This document shows, piece after piece, positions 1 to 11,979 of a stretch of 64,000 nucleotides of DNA. Origin of the DNA: Glebionis coronaria (Eukaryota; Streptophyta; Magnoliopsida; Asterales; Asteraceae). The stretch covers positions 32,322,255 to 32,386,254 of the forward strand of contig CM046877.1 in NCBI GenBank assembly GCA_025667525.1, in the 5' to 3' direction. The translations under genes and the position numbers were made by a program. Position 1 is the stretch's first letter. The number at the start of each line of letters is the position of its first letter. The notes under the pieces are model-generated. The model saw nothing but the letters and a program-made list of their open reading frames with translations. It ran no database searches and was not told where the DNA came from.

Positions 1-19
1 GCTACAGGTCGAAGACTTG

Positions 20-31
20 GCTCTGATACCA
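20..31 (-). other. primer binding site (initiator-Met tRNA type)
   Basis: The plus strand reads gctctgatacca, so the minus strand reads TGGTATCAGAGC, the classic primer site complementary to the 3' end of plant initiator methionine tRNA. It lies four bases from the TG end of the adjoining LTR. It therefore fixes that LTR as the 5' LTR of a minus-strand retrotransposon whose internal region lies left of the window. Confidence 0.85.
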
Positions 32-35
32 TAAC

Positions 36-3000
36 TGTAACACCCCATTTTGGTAAATGGAATGTCACGCGTGATTATGGCGTGTCATCAAAGCATACAA
101 GGTACATGTCTTAAAAACATTAGATGACCATGAAAAGAAATACCGGAAATAAACATCAGTACCCCAATTATAAACTCATCACACACAAACGTATGTACTG
201 TAAAGGAAAATGACTAAACAACGTCTAAAGAAATAAGTAGCAAAATGTATGATGAAATGCATAAAGTAGAGAAGGCTAAATAACTTCCAATCCATATGCA
301 CATACGCTTAAAGTCTACGAGCGCCCTTGAGTATCTGCCGTTTGGGAACATGAAAGGAAAACGGCTGAGAATAACGCTCAGTGCACGGATATACAAGCAT
401 AGCATGGAATAACGTAAGCATAAAGACTAATAGCAACGGAATAGTATAAGTTCTAAGCAATCTAGAATCATGTTCATAAAACTGGTTTTATACTTTGAAA
501 AGACTTATGTTTTTATGAAAATCTGTATTAATTAGCCAAATAGCCTATATAGGTCATGAGATTCCACCGTGCATGAATACTTGGAGGGGAGACCTTGTCA
601 TGCAATTAGAGGGGTTGCCTCTAATTAAATAGTCTGGGTATGAGGGATCAGCTCCTAGTGAAGGATGCAAGGCACACATCGCATTCACTCTGATAATACT
701 GATAAACATGTAACTAGGATGCACCCATACGCCCCACGTGATAATATAATATAATGGAAAAAACTGAAAAGGGACGCCACGATAAATCACTTCACCGTGG
801 GCAAGTCATAACACGGGTGCCTCCAATGTTATGGTTATGGTACCTCCATAACTAGGTGACACTGGTCATGCATGTATATGGCTTAGGCTCTTAAACTAAC
901 ATAAGTAATCAAACATATAAAACAATACTGGGAAACAGTTGGCTGCAAACGGGGAATCCTAATAAGGAAAGAATGTCCATACTGAAAGGACGAGAAATCC
1001 GTACCTTATGTCCAGTGAACGGAAAAGACGAACGAAAGGAAGTCCTACTCCGATCTCACTAATGCTACATAAATAGGGTACATGTATAAGTATTCTGTTT
1101 AGTGAGTACTTAACTGATTATATCGTGTCTTAGCTTGTTTTATATGTTCATGTCTTGTTTTACTGATTTTAAGGTTATACTATGTTTATCATGTATTCTA
1201 TGTATTCTGATTAAGTATTACTTGTATTTCTTGTATTATTATACTTGTTGTGTAATAATAAGTAACTTTCTAAAAATAGCAGGTTTCCTAAAACATAAAG
1301 TTTCCAAAAATAGAAAGTTTCCAAAAATAGATTAACTTCTTAAAATATAGGAGTTTCTAAAAATAGAAAGTTTCCAAAAATAGTAAGTTTCCTGAATTAG
1401 AAAGTTTCCATATTTAAAACTAAGCTGAATTAATAAGCTAATAATATAAGCTTAAGTTTACTGGTAAATATCATAAGTCATGTGATTATTTGTATAGTTT
1501 ATTAAAAATATCATGTTAATTAAATAAACTATAGGTTATATGATTTAACTAAATATAAGCATGATTTAATTAAATTAAGGTGTATAAAATACTTAGGCTA
1601 AATCATGTATTGATATTATATTAATTATAACCTAAGTCATGATTATTAATTAGTTACATTTCATGTCTTAATAATTAATTAATACTATAATCTAAATTAA
1701 AGAAATAAATACTTAGGTTAAATCATGTATTATTTTGTAAATAATAATTAACCTAAGTCCATGATTAATTAAATTAATTATAAGTCATGTTAAATTAATT
1801 TAATTCTCTTGTTAAATAATATAACTTATAAAATAAATACTTGTACATTTTTAGTCACGAACCGGACTCGTGAATTTAATTTAGACATGTCATGAACCGG
1901 ACCGAATAAACCCTTGAACCAGACCAAACAAGACCCCTTTAACAGTGGCAAACCGGCTTGGCCGGTTGCCACTGTTCTTGTAAAACTGCCACCGGCTTAA
2001 GCCGGTGGTTCCCTCTATCAGCTAGGGGCTGACCACATTAGGTTCCCACCGGCTGTGTGCTGGTGGTTTCCCATGCTGCCTGCGGTTCCCCCTACGTGAC
2101 CCAAACCCGCCACCGGTTGTGTGTCGATGGTGGAGGCTGCCTGCTGCCGAAACCCCAACCGAACCACAAGGCCACCCCGACTCGCGTCGGGGTCCCTTGT
2201 TCCTGCTGTCGATCGAGATCAACACCACCGAGACACTAGGTTTTGGTTGGTGGTGCGAACCAAGACACGCCGAGAGCCATGGGGCTCTCGGTTGGGTGTC
2301 GACCGAACAAAACAACCCGAACACAACCCTTAATTTTACCCCCATGATTTGTTTAACATGTTTTTAATTCTTGTTTTTATAAACCCATGGTTACATGTTC
2401 ATAATTAATTGAAAATAATAAAAGAAAGGGATTAGGATTACCGAATGCCCGTAATTATTGGAGAACAATAACACGAAAATGCTTGAATTTAATTAACCAA
2501 AATTCAGTCAAACACCTCCTTGGTGTTTGTTCTTGCCGGCGGCCAAAGAGAGAAAAAGGGAGAGGCTAGGTGTTTGATTTTCTTGAAAAACTCTGTAAAG
2601 TGAAAAGAATGTTTCCCCTTTTTGTTATTTTAGTAAAAACAAATATGGGCTTGGCCCTTGTCTCTCTTGGTGTCTTGGCATAAGGGGACCACAAGGGAAA
2701 AACCCGAAGTTTTCCCGTGTTATAATTTACGTGTTCATATGTTCGTGTTTTCGTGTTATATTATAATTAAATGTTTGTGTTATCTATAAATACTTGTACG
2801 TAACGATATTAATCGTATTATATTAATTAAGTACATAACTACATGTTCGTGATTTTTACGTTCATGATTTCATGTTCGTGATTATAATTATTATTGTTAA
2901 TAATTATCGTGTACTATCACGTACTTAATACTTATCGTGTAATAATACGTACATAACTTCTGTAATTTACTAACCGTGACACGTGTTCATGCTATAAAAG

Positions 3001-3067
3001 GAAAGTTTTAATATGTACGTATGTTTACTATGTGTACTGTTCATGGTAAAAGCATGCGGGTTTTACA
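36..3067 (-). mobile_element. 5' LTR of a gypsy-type retrotransposon (cut by window edge)
   Basis: The block begins TGTAACACCCC next to the primer site and ends GGGTTTTACA, so its termini form the short inverted repeat TGTAA...TTACA expected of an LTR. At about 3.03 kb it is long. Long LTRs, an initiator-Met primer site and TGTAACACCCC termini suggest a Tekay/Del-type chromovirus, which is inference. The block holds a GC-richer part around 1930-2340 and an AT-rich remainder. Short ORFs inside it look like chance frames. The right boundary rests only on the terminal motif, because the partner LTR and target duplication are outside the window. Confidence 0.65.
1268..1410. repeat. short degenerate tandem repeat inside the LTR
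   Basis: The motif GAAAGTTTCCAAAAATA and close variants recur about seven times in some 140 bp. They are imperfect and separated by AT-rich bases. This looks like a local minisatellite within the LTR, with no coding content. Confidence 0.6.
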
Positions 3068-3200
3068 AATGCCCTTTTAGAAGATCGAGCATTTATCTGA
3101 TCTTTATTTCTATCTCTATCTTTCTATTTTTACTGTATATAAAAAGTGTATATCTCTTATCTCTAATCTAATCTTTATTTCTATCTTTTTCTCTATTATA

Positions 3201-3209
3201 TATAAAGAG
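3201..3209. repeat. MULE target-site duplication, left copy (right copy 8089-8097)
   Basis: TATAAAGAG lies directly outside both MULE termini with no mismatch. Nine bases is the expected length for Mutator-superfamily insertion. Confidence 0.92.
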
Positions 3210-3441
3210 GAGTAAAATATAAAAAACGTTCTTAAACTTTGCGAAACCCGTATATATGCCTTTGGGTTCAAACTACAAGCATTTTTGCTCCCGAACTTTC
3301 ATTTCACCTGCATTTTTGCCTCTGAATTGACTTTTTTTTAACTTTTCTTAACGTTCTTCCGTTAACTCCCACACGTGCCTGGCACGTGAGGGTATATTCA
3401 TCATTTCTCGTCAACCCCATCTCCCCACCTTTCATGATATG
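3210..3441 (+). repeat. MULE left terminal inverted repeat
   Basis: This arm pairs with 7858-8088 on the other strand. Shared landmarks in order are AAACTTTGCGAAA, AACTACAAGCATTTTT, AACTTTCATTT, GTTAACTCCCACACGTG and CCCCACCTTTCATGATATG. At 3372-3388 it contains a palindrome of two CACGTG G-boxes separated by CCTGG, repeated in the other arm. Confidence 0.9.
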
Positions 3442-4060
3442 CAAAAAAGTCACTGAATAGGTTTAGCCCCTAGCGTGTCTTATCATACATGTGTGGATAA
3501 CACAATGTATAAGCAAATAAACCCCTCAGTTGCATGAAACCATCGAAACAGTATTTCTATTTGTCCCCCAAATCGTGTATCGAGTGCGCAATGATTAATC
3601 TAACGCAAATTGGAAACCAAAAAATAGGAGTTACGTGAGAAGATAATGCACAAATCTCCCTTTCTGTTTGTGTTAATGGTAAAGTTTTCCTTAATTTGCC
3701 GGTTTTTATAGTTTTTGTACTCGTTTAGATCATACATATACAGTGTTGAATGTACTTAATGTTGCAATTGTAGATGATAGTGTTTAATTGGGATCTTATG
3801 GTGGTTGTTGATTGTTTATGTGTTGTTTATTTTAATAGAAAATAATTAGAAATTATTCTCCCTAAAGATCAATTATAGTGGAACCTTTTCACCAAACCTA
3901 GAAGGACATATCAGTCGCCTACAATAGCTTCGTATGATTCAGTAGTTGTTGATCGATTTCGCTTGTTGATTACCATTCTTACTTACGTGATTTAGGTTTC
4001 AATGATTTTAGTATTGTAAAGTCTTATTTTAGGATACCTCAGCAATCCTTAGTTTAGGGA

Positions 4061-7010
4061 TTGGTACCCCTAAATTCCGAGGATAATGTAACACAACTAA
4101 AGAACTATGTGAATAGTCATTCCAAAGAGATAGAGGTTTACATTGGGACGATAAATGAAAATGATTTACCAACTGTTGATCTGGATAGGCAGTATGAAGT
4201 GTTGAATATGGGTCACGATGATGTGGGGATGTTTGGATATAATGGAAGTCAAACATCAACCGGCCCATTTACTTACACAAGCACATTGCAAAACATTGAT
4301 GCGAGAACTCCAGTTGGTGTTTTTGGGGATGAGTGGATTGAGCCTGTCCACCTTTCTAGAAATGAGCCTTTGGAAGGCCTAAAAGACTTTGCTGACATTG
4401 CAGAAGAAGACGCAGATTTTTGCCAACAGGCGGCTCTGGATTATACCTCTAAGATGACGATGAGTACACGCTGGATGATCTTTTTATGCAACAACCTGAA
4501 AACCCCGTCAATGAAGAGGTCAATAAAGAGGTTGTTGATATGGAATATGATGTTGAAGATGTGGAGGATATAGATAGTTTGAATGCGACTGATAAATGCG
4601 ATTTTGAACAAGAAGATACAGCCCCCATGGAGCAAGAGGTGGACATACACGATTTTAATTTTAACCTTGATATACACATTCAAAATATCTAAAACATGTT
4701 ACAGAGGATGACTTCGAATTAGACAATACTGAACAAAATCTTGACTTTGATGATTTGGCCAGTTATGGTCCAAATGAGAATGAGTTGTATGGTACAAAGA
4801 AGAGAAGGCTTAAAAAACTTAACGGAGACTACGAGGGCAAGGACGAAGTAACTATACACATATACGCAGGCAAGGAATATAATTCAAGAGAGCAGATACA
4901 TGAAGACATTAAAAGGTATTCCGTCAAAAGTAGGATAATGGTTAAACTCAAGAAGTGTGATGCTGGTAGGATTACAACTCTTTGTTATGGTACTGTGTTA
5001 TGTCCTTCGATAGATGTTGGTCAAGATGATTCATGGCCTTCGATGGATGTTGGGCAAGATGCTTCAGGGCCTACGATGGATGTTGGGTAAAATGATTCAG
5101 GGCCTTCGATGGATCCTTTTAGGTCAGATTTGAAGGGCAAAAATGCAGATACAAGAAACTTGTGTGGTCAAAAGGTATGGAATAAACCCATGTGTAAATG
5201 GTCCCTACACGCCTCCAAAACCGAAAACGACCCATCATGGACAATCAAAACATTCACTGACGATCATCAATGCCTCCAATCAAGAAAAATTACGCTTTGT
5301 AATTCACGGTTCCTATCTAAATAGGTATTTAAATTCCTTGTAGCAAACCGTAAGATCCCAGTCCTTGGTCTACATGCTCTTTTACAGACAAAATTCAATA
5401 TCAAACTCACCGTTGACAAGGTTTTCCGAGTAAGACGAATTGCCATGGACATATTAGAGGGTGATTATCAGGAGCAATATAGAAAACTGAGGGATTATGC
5501 GATGGAGTTGAAGCGGAAAAACCCATATACTACTATCAAGATCCAGGTTGAAACAAATACCGATTTAACCTTTGATTCAAGGGTTTTTAAATGAATTATA
5601 TATGTCTTGGTCCACTGAAAGCAGGCTTCAGAGCAACTCAAAGGGAAGGGTTTGTAAGGAGCATTTATTAAAGGTCTATATATTCGTCAAATCTTAACGG
5701 CTATTGGTGTGGATGGTAATAATGGTGTGTACCCGATAGCTTATACAATTGTTGAATTTGGGTGCAAGAGTTCATGGTTGTGGTTCCTGACCTGTTTAGG
5801 AGATGATCTTAATTTGCAATCTAATTAAAACTTCACACTCATCTCCGATAAACAAAAGGTATAATCCTTGACTATTAATTAAGTATGTATATTGTTAGTG
5901 CCACAATATTGATTTTTTTTATTTAGTTGACTGATTTAGGGGATATAACCAGCCATTGCAGAACTGTATCCAGCTGTTGAGCATAGATCCTGTGTTAGAC
6001 ATATTTATGAAAATATGAAAAAGGAACACAAAGACAAGAAATTGAAGGAGCTTATTTGGAAGTGTGCAAGGGCATCAACAATACCTGAGTTCGAGGCAGC
6101 AATAGATCAAGTCAAAGCAGTTGACCCTAAAGCTTGTGAGTGGTTAAAAAAGATTCGTCCATCATCATGGTGCAGGGCATATTTCTCAGGTATGTTTGTT
6201 TGGTTGCTTTTTTGCATATGCAATTTCATATGTTATTACTTGATTGCTTATAATATATGTCATATTCAGGGAGGCCTAAGTGTGATATCCTGTTGAACAA
6301 CATATGTGAGGCTTTTAACAGTAAGTTGGTTGATGGACGTGATATGCCAATCATTGGGTTTTTGGAATCTATAAGGGAGTATCTTATAAAGAGAATTGTA
6401 ATTGTGCAACAAGTGATTGATAAAAGTACTGGTTTGCTAACCCCTACTGCAACGCGTATTTTTAACTATATTAAGATATTTGCAAATGATTACAATGTTC
6501 TTTGTAATGGAAGGGAATCATACCAGTGTAAGGGACCTAATGACCAGTGTGTTGTGAAGCTCAACCTTAAGAAATGTGATTGTAGGAGATGGGAGTTAAA
6601 TGGTATACCATGTAGGTATGTTTTTGCAGCATTGAACAACAAGGCAGCTCATGGAGAACCTGTTGGGATACCAGAGGAATGGGTGGCACCATGTTATTGG
6701 TTGAAGACATGGAAGGATACGTATTAATATAAGGTTGAACTTGTTAGTGGTTTCAAATTTTGACCAAGATGTAGGATCCCAAGTGTGTTACTACCTCCTC
6801 ATCACCATGTTCCAATAGGTAGACTAAAGAAGAAGAAAAGAATTTTTAAGGATGAAGCTGTTGAGTTGTCTATAAAGAAAATGGGTAAGACATGAAAACT
6901 GACTAGGCAGGGAGTACAGATGACTTGTAGCAAGTGTAAAGGACAGGGACATAATAAGCGAGGATGCACAAGTGGGAGTTCAGGCCAAGGAGCTACAAAC
7001 AGTCAAACAA
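4061..7010 (+). pseudogene. MULE transposase (MURA/MuDR type), multiply broken
   Basis: Domains follow the usual order. There is an acidic N-terminal region (4061-4690). Next is a MuDR DNA-binding region (4840-5310) ending in WTIKTFTDDHQC. The stretch beginning ANRKIPVLGLHAL (5340-5580) follows, then the DDE core (5640-6030) with GVDGNNGVYPIAYTIVE and, after an intron, CVRHIYENMK. The RPKCDILLNNICEAFN block (6270-6330) leads to a SWIM finger (~6530-6640) and a CCHC knuckle (CSKCKGQGHNKRGC, ~6922-6963). Two introns are apparent, near 5857-5940 and at 6190-6269 (gtatgt...cag). Defects include frameshifts between 4440 and 5150, a stop where the LDG aspartate is expected (~5650), a stop after the first intron, and His to Tyr in the SWIM motif (GIPCRY). 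It cannot make a working enzyme. Confidence 0.85.
6190..6269 (+). other. intron within MULE transposase pseudogene
   Basis: The coding text YFSG|RPKCD is interrupted by 80 bases starting GTATGT and ending ATTCAG. Removing them restores the conserved FSG-R-xKCD junction of MURA-type transposases. Confidence 0.75.
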
Positions 7011-7361
7011 CAAGCTAAGGAGTCCCAAATAGTCAGCCCATGGCATCACAAACAACTCAACCATCATCAGGAACAACTCCATCTGGTAAGGGTACAAGAA
7101 AGAAAAGAGCAAGCAAGAAAGTGGATGGTTGTTCTGCAAAGAAGAAGAATAAATGGCGATGGAGCTGTGAGTTGCCATAAGTGAATTTGCACCAGTGAGA
7201 ATTAATGGTGCAAAATGTTCACATTTATTTTTTTTTCGAATAAAATGTGTGATTAAGGACAAAAATGTTATTCTTATACTTTGAACCAGTGTGTTGTAGA
7301 AAATATAAATTATGGTTGTTTAGTGCCTGATTGGAAATGGATGTTATTTAATTCAAGGGTT

Positions 7362-7727
7362 CTACTGAACTTGTTTCATTCGAACTATATGTTTTTTTTC
7401 TTTGACATACAAGAGATTGTGCAAACAAAGGGTCACTTCTCTAAGAGGTTGTAGACTAAAAACACAGGATAAAAGCATCATCTTCTTCAGTTTCTTCACA
7501 AGAGCTTCCTTTTCGGTCAACAACATCAGTTGCCCATTTAGATCTTCTTCGAGCTCATTCTGTACCCTCAAAAGCCCAGGAATCATATCATCTGCTCGGT
7601 AACACATTGGGGGATCATTCCAACCAATAAAACCACATCGAGAACACCTATAGGATCGTCGCCTCGGGTTCGTGTCAGTCCATGAAGTTTTAATTGTTGC
7701 TTGTTTGCCACATTCACAAATGATCAC
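7362..7727 (-). CDS. GRF-type zinc-finger protein carried by the MULE
   Basis: This 121-codon minus-strand frame begins with a GRF-like zinc-finger pattern: CECGKQATIKTSWT, then NPRRRSYRC, CGFIGWNDPP and a further Cys. Ligand candidates are Cys4, Cys6, Cys28 and Cys31 of the open frame. The signature GR.F is altered, since NPRRRS replaces the usual NPGRRF. A leucine-rich predicted coiled coil follows (about residues 52-83). It sits inside the MULE, tail to tail with the transposase about 180 bp away, a layout like maize mudrA/mudrB. No ATG starts the frame (first codon GTG after an in-frame stop), so an upstream exon or a broken start is likely. GRF fingers bind nucleic acid in other proteins. 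A role in transposition is inference, and gene capture is the alternative. Confidence 0.6.
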   Translation of the reverse strand: MIICECGKQATIKTSWTDTNPRRRSYRCSRCGFIGWNDPPMCYRADDMIPGLLRVQNELEEDLNGQLMLLTEKEALVKKLKKMMLLSCVFSLQPLREVTLCLHNLLYVKEKKHIVRMKQVQ

Positions 7728-7857
7728 TATAACTGGTCAAGATGATGGTTTAAAGAAGATATATGACCGAAGATGAATGCGTGACATACCAATATATGCA
7801 AGCTACCAGCCACACGTGTTAGCAATGGCGCGAAACTTTTTCATGGACGTATTTTAC

Positions 7858-8088
7858 ATATCATGAAAGGTGGGGAGACGGGATGGAACAGGAAATGACG
7901 ATTATACCTTCACGTGCCAGGCACGTGTGGGAGTTAACGGCAGAACGTTAGAAAAAGTTAAAAAAAGTCGGCTCAGGGGCAAAAATGCAGGCAAAATGAA
8001 AGTTCAGGGGAAAAAATGCTTGTAGTTTGGACTCAGGGATATATTTGCGGATTTCGCAAAGTTTAGGGACATTTTTTGCATATTACCC
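7858..8088 (-). repeat. MULE right terminal inverted repeat
   Basis: Reverse-complement partner of 3210-3441, differing by scattered substitutions. The double G-box palindrome is at 7911-7927. In MULEs the TIRs normally hold the promoters, so this arm probably drives the minus-strand GRF ORF; that is inference. Confidence 0.9.
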
Positions 8089-8097
8089 TATAAAGAG

Positions 8098-8960
8098 TGT
8101 ATCTCTTTTGCTAAGAAGTTAAAAAAATTAACATAGCATAATATAAATTAGCAGTTTTTCACACAATATTATCGGGTCGCGGGTTCAAATACCGAGTCGA
8201 CCCGGTCGAGTCATAAGTTTACGGGATCGACCACCGGGTCTACCTGGTCGAGTCACCAGGTCACAAGATTGATCAGATTAACCTGATCGAGTTACTGGTT
8301 CATTGATTCAACCAACATGCCAAGCCGGTCGAGTCATTCGGTTACTGGTTCGACCATCAGATCAACTAGCATATCGTTAACTATTTGTGGTAGTCAATTT
8401 ATACAGCTATGCGCGGGTAGACGTCTAGTGTTTTAAAACTATGTTTTTATTAACCTGGTCGAATCATCATGTAAAATTGGGTTTCAAAACACTAGTAATA
8501 TCAATCATCACTCTCATGTAATGTTTGGTATCGACATTATTATTTGCTGCCAACTGGTACATGAGATGGAACGGGATTTTTGTATGGGTGATGCATCAGT
8601 TTATACTCGATATTGCGAGCTAACTAAATATGAAGCAACTATCTTTTTGGATAACCGGACTCGTTGTAAGCGACCTTTGTGGCCACCTTAAATGTACACA
8701 CCTAATAAGGTTTGAACCCTTGATCTCTTGTTTGAAAGTCAACGACCTTACCATGAGGACATTTGGTGATGAGGATGGAACATGTGTGGTTCACATGAGC
8801 AATTAACTACCCTTGTATGACACGATACCTTTGAACTAGAATTTAACATGATTTGATACTCACACAAGTTGCCCTCCTACAAATTAACTTCACCGATTAA
8901 GATGATTTGCTCATTCTCTCACAATTCCATCAAACGAGATTTAGAAGTGTCTATATGATC
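8098..8960. other. non-coding flank with GGTCGAGTCA-type repeats
   Basis: No supportable gene. From 8165 to 8350 a degenerate motif around CCGGTCGAGTCA recurs about six times. At 8425-8495 a 71-bp fold-back begins CTAGTGTTTTAAAAC and ends with its near-perfect inverse. The remainder is unremarkable AT-rich sequence. Confidence 0.5.
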
Positions 8961-9263
8961 TTACATCTCCTTTTGTGCTTCAACATAGATCACAACCAGC
9001 TTCAGATCCTCCCAATTTATGAGTTCTCCTCGGTGGATACTACCATAGGAGTTCTTGAATCTCTGTCCTATAATCTTCATGGAAAAGCTTTCCATAAATT
9101 TCCTTTCCTCTACCTTGTCGATCAAGCTCCTTGATAGCAATTCATAACACATTTTGATGTTTTCCTTCACACTAGCAGGAGGAGGCACTTCATAAATAAT
9201 TCGGTAGGGACCACCAAGTCTCCCTATAGGTGTTACAATGTCTCCTTGTTCTTCGTTGTTCAA
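8961..9263 (-). CDS. unknown ORF fragment, about 100 codons
   Basis: I do not recognise this frame. It has even, protein-like composition with few low-complexity runs and includes GRLGGPYRIIYEVPPP and NWEDLKLVVIYVEAQ. It starts at a non-ATG codon, with an in-frame stop a short way upstream. The chromovirus at 9381 inserted about 120 bp from this frame, so sequence from 18293 onward continues the same pre-insertion locus. It could be an exon of a decayed gene or a fragment of an unlisted transposable element. Expression is not shown. Confidence 0.25.
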   Translation of the reverse strand: MNNEEQGDIVTPIGRLGGPYRIIYEVPPPASVKENIKMCYELLSRSLIDKVEERKFMESFSMKIIGQRFKNSYGSIHRGELINWEDLKLVVIYVEAQKEM

Positions 9264-9380
9264 GTTGTTCTCGTACCTCTAGATGAGACTCCATTATATT
9301 ATCAGTCGTTGTTCAAAGCAAGTAGATTGGTATTCGAGTTCCACATACGGCGTCAATATTTAAGCAAATTTCCTTAAGGG

Positions 9381-11976
9381 TATGAGAACTCGTATTTTTC
9401 TGGATAATTAAATTATTCTTTCATTCGTACTTCTCGATTTTACAATGTTTTACTTGTTCCTCTTTATTTTTCTTTATACGTAAATACTGAGATCTCGAGA
9501 ATTTTAATTAAATTATATTTTAATTATTTTTATAATCACTGATAATATTTTATTCGAAATCATAAAAATTTTATTTTTATTTTTCCATATTTATTTATTG
9601 TACTAACCCGAAATTTAAAATCAACAAGTCTAATCTTATTCCTGATATTCAGACCAATATTTATTACTCGGACTCTTAATTGTCATGTTCATTCTATGAA
9701 TAATATGGAAGTCTTGACTAACCGGCAAGGTTAGAACATTAGTGTATCGAATACGTGTTAATTATTATTTGTTGGCAAATGTATGTCCGTCATCGACCGT
9801 AAATATCCTCATTATGATATATAAATATTTTTCTTTTCATTATTTAATTGCTCATTTTATAGACATTCTTCGTAAATTTATGATAAACCTTTAAGTGTCA
9901 TTTTTATATATGACGCGTTAAAGTTTATTAAATAATAAGCCCTCTTTTATATATCGAGATATAAATGTTCTCCGAATGCCGACGTTTTTATTTTATATTG
10001 AGCGTTTATTTTTCGTGGTTTACCGAGTATCTTTTAAATCGCGTAACTTTTAAATATTAGCTTTCGATAATACCCGTTTTATCATATTTTTCTCTAACAA
10101 ACTAGAATTAATAAACCCTTCCTATCCGAACAAATATTATGTCAAGCATGAGGTGCAACTTTACTAGACAATTTCCATCCTTATTTTCTCAATGAAGGAC
10201 ACGTTATCAACTTGCATAACATCACCTTGCCTCTATCTAAAAGAAAATACAACCTATTTTTGAAAGATAATAACAAAAAAATTGAACACACATATCTATT
10301 CTTTGTCTCTGCGGAACAAAATCAGCAACAAAAGTATCATCGATTATTATTATTACTAGTTTTTACAAATAGAGGTTGGAGTGTTATGATGTACGAAAAA
10401 TGAACTAGTTGGGTTCATGCAAGAATACTGGTGTCATAGTTGTATGCTTGCTCATATCAAGGACCGACTTCATTGTTGTTGTCCGTGTTAATTCTTCTAG
10501 TATGGGGCATATTAACTTTGTTAGTATCCATGCTCGTTTTGATTTTTATACTCGTGCATCACAACTATGTTATATTTACGTGGAGCTGAGGTACGACTAG
10601 ATATCGACTTGATATTACGATTTGTTGTTATTTGTACTAATCGAATGGAATAGTTATTATGTAGAATAGTGGCATTCAATTTTCAATGGAACAATGAAGA
10701 AAATAATGCTTCATGTTAACATGAAATAGTTAAAATTGAAGCAATGAAGCTTACGTCATTTTCATGTATATTAAAGGCAAAATCATATTTTGGTCCTTAT
10801 TTTATAATATAACAATTTTGATCTCTCTTCATTTTATAATCTTTAAAATTGGTCCGATAATATTATTTAAATTTTTATAACTATACATTTTTAAGAAAAC
10901 GTTAATAAAACTCGCTTATTCTCTTACATTTTCGTTTATATTTCTAAGACGTGTCATATTATTTTAGGTCGTCGCTAGAAGCTCTTGGTTTCTCGGTTTA
11001 TCTTATTTCATCGTTTCACTCCTGTCACTATTATCTTGATCGTTATCCTCGTTTGATATCGTTATCGTAAAGGTGAGTTCATAGCCCCTTTTTACTACTT
11101 ATGTTTTGTTTCTAAACCCGGGGTGAGATTTTACATGGTGGAACACATTCATTTAAAACTGTATGCTATCCAGAACTTGTATGCTATCTAGAACTTGTAT
11201 GCTATCCAGATCTTGTATGCTTTCCAGAGCTTGATGATTTTCAACAGTTTTTCATTATTATTATTGCATTTAGTCTATAGCCCTTAAGTTTCCTCTCCTG
11301 ATCATGAACCGTTAATTTACTTGTGGCGAATATTGTGGGTGGATCCATCGGGACTGACAATCCCCGTCCCATGTTGCGGTTGTTTAACCATTGACGCATT
11401 ACATTTGTTTTGTTACTTGAGTATTTAGGCTGAATACTCACTAGAGGAACTTACATTGAGTTAAGCTTCGGTTCATAAAAAATAGCAATAATAATGGTTT
11501 CGGACTATGGTTAATGTACATAACCATTTTCCCTATTTCTTGTTTTACAAATGAATGCTTGTGTTCCACACCTTTACTACTAAACCTATGAATATCACTC
11601 AACTTTATGTTGACGATTTAACATGTTTCATCTCAGGTATAATGCTTAGTTTTTCTTGGATGAGAGCCCGCAGGATATTATCGCAACTCGGAGATTTCTG
11701 TGATACTTTTTAAAGATTGGTTTTGGTAAAAACTGTCAGAAGTTTATTCTGTATTTTTGGTAACTATATGTTATAAATCATGATAAAATAATAAATTTTT
11801 CCGCTTATAAAACATTGGGACCTTTGTTTAAAAAAAATTATGATCTTTTATGATGTAATGTATATTTCTTTTATTACGTCAACTTTGTGTCAACAGTATT
11901 TCATTGTTACTTGTACCATGACGTGGAACCACCTTGCTGCCTACGTGTTTCCTTGCCTGATTTTGGGGGTCTCACA
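9381..11976 (+). repeat. 5' LTR of chromovirus-like element
   Basis: It starts TATGAGAACTCG and ends GGGTCTCACA. The inverted termini are T(A)TGAGA/TCTCACA, with TA in place of the canonical TG at the start in both LTRs. It is nearly identical to 15685-18287. It contains a run of GTATGCTATCCAGAACTT-type short repeats near 11160-11230. The duplicated 63-codon frames inside are chance ORFs. Confidence 0.92.
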
Positions 11977-11979
11977 GAT

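Larger units (their letters stand above)
3210..8088 (+). mobile_element. Mutator-like DNA transposon (MULE), complete with TIRs and 9-bp TSD
   Basis: The element is 4.88 kb. Its ends are inverted copies of one another for about 230 bp, beginning GAGTAAAATAT on the left and, on the opposite strand, GGGTAATATGC on the right. Both sides carry the identical 9-bp flank TATAAAGAG (3201-3209 and 8089-8097), which is the diagnostic Mutator target duplication. Inside are a MURA-type transposase pseudogene on plus and a GRF zinc-finger ORF on minus, converging in the right third. An intact TSD and alignable TIRs point to moderate age, while the transposase stops show it is no longer autonomous. Confidence 0.93.

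Noticed and set aside
2022..2367. Overlapping 60-107 codon ORFs on both strands
   Set aside because: They lie in a locally GC-richer part of the gypsy LTR, where stops are rare on all frames. No frame has a recognisable motif.
7402..7602. 66-codon plus-strand ORF
   Set aside because: It is the complement of the GRF zinc-finger ORF, which has clear motifs.
10212..10403. 63-codon ORF identical in two places (also 16513-16704)
   Set aside because: Both copies are inside the two LTRs of one element, so identity comes from LTR duplication, not selection. No motif is present.
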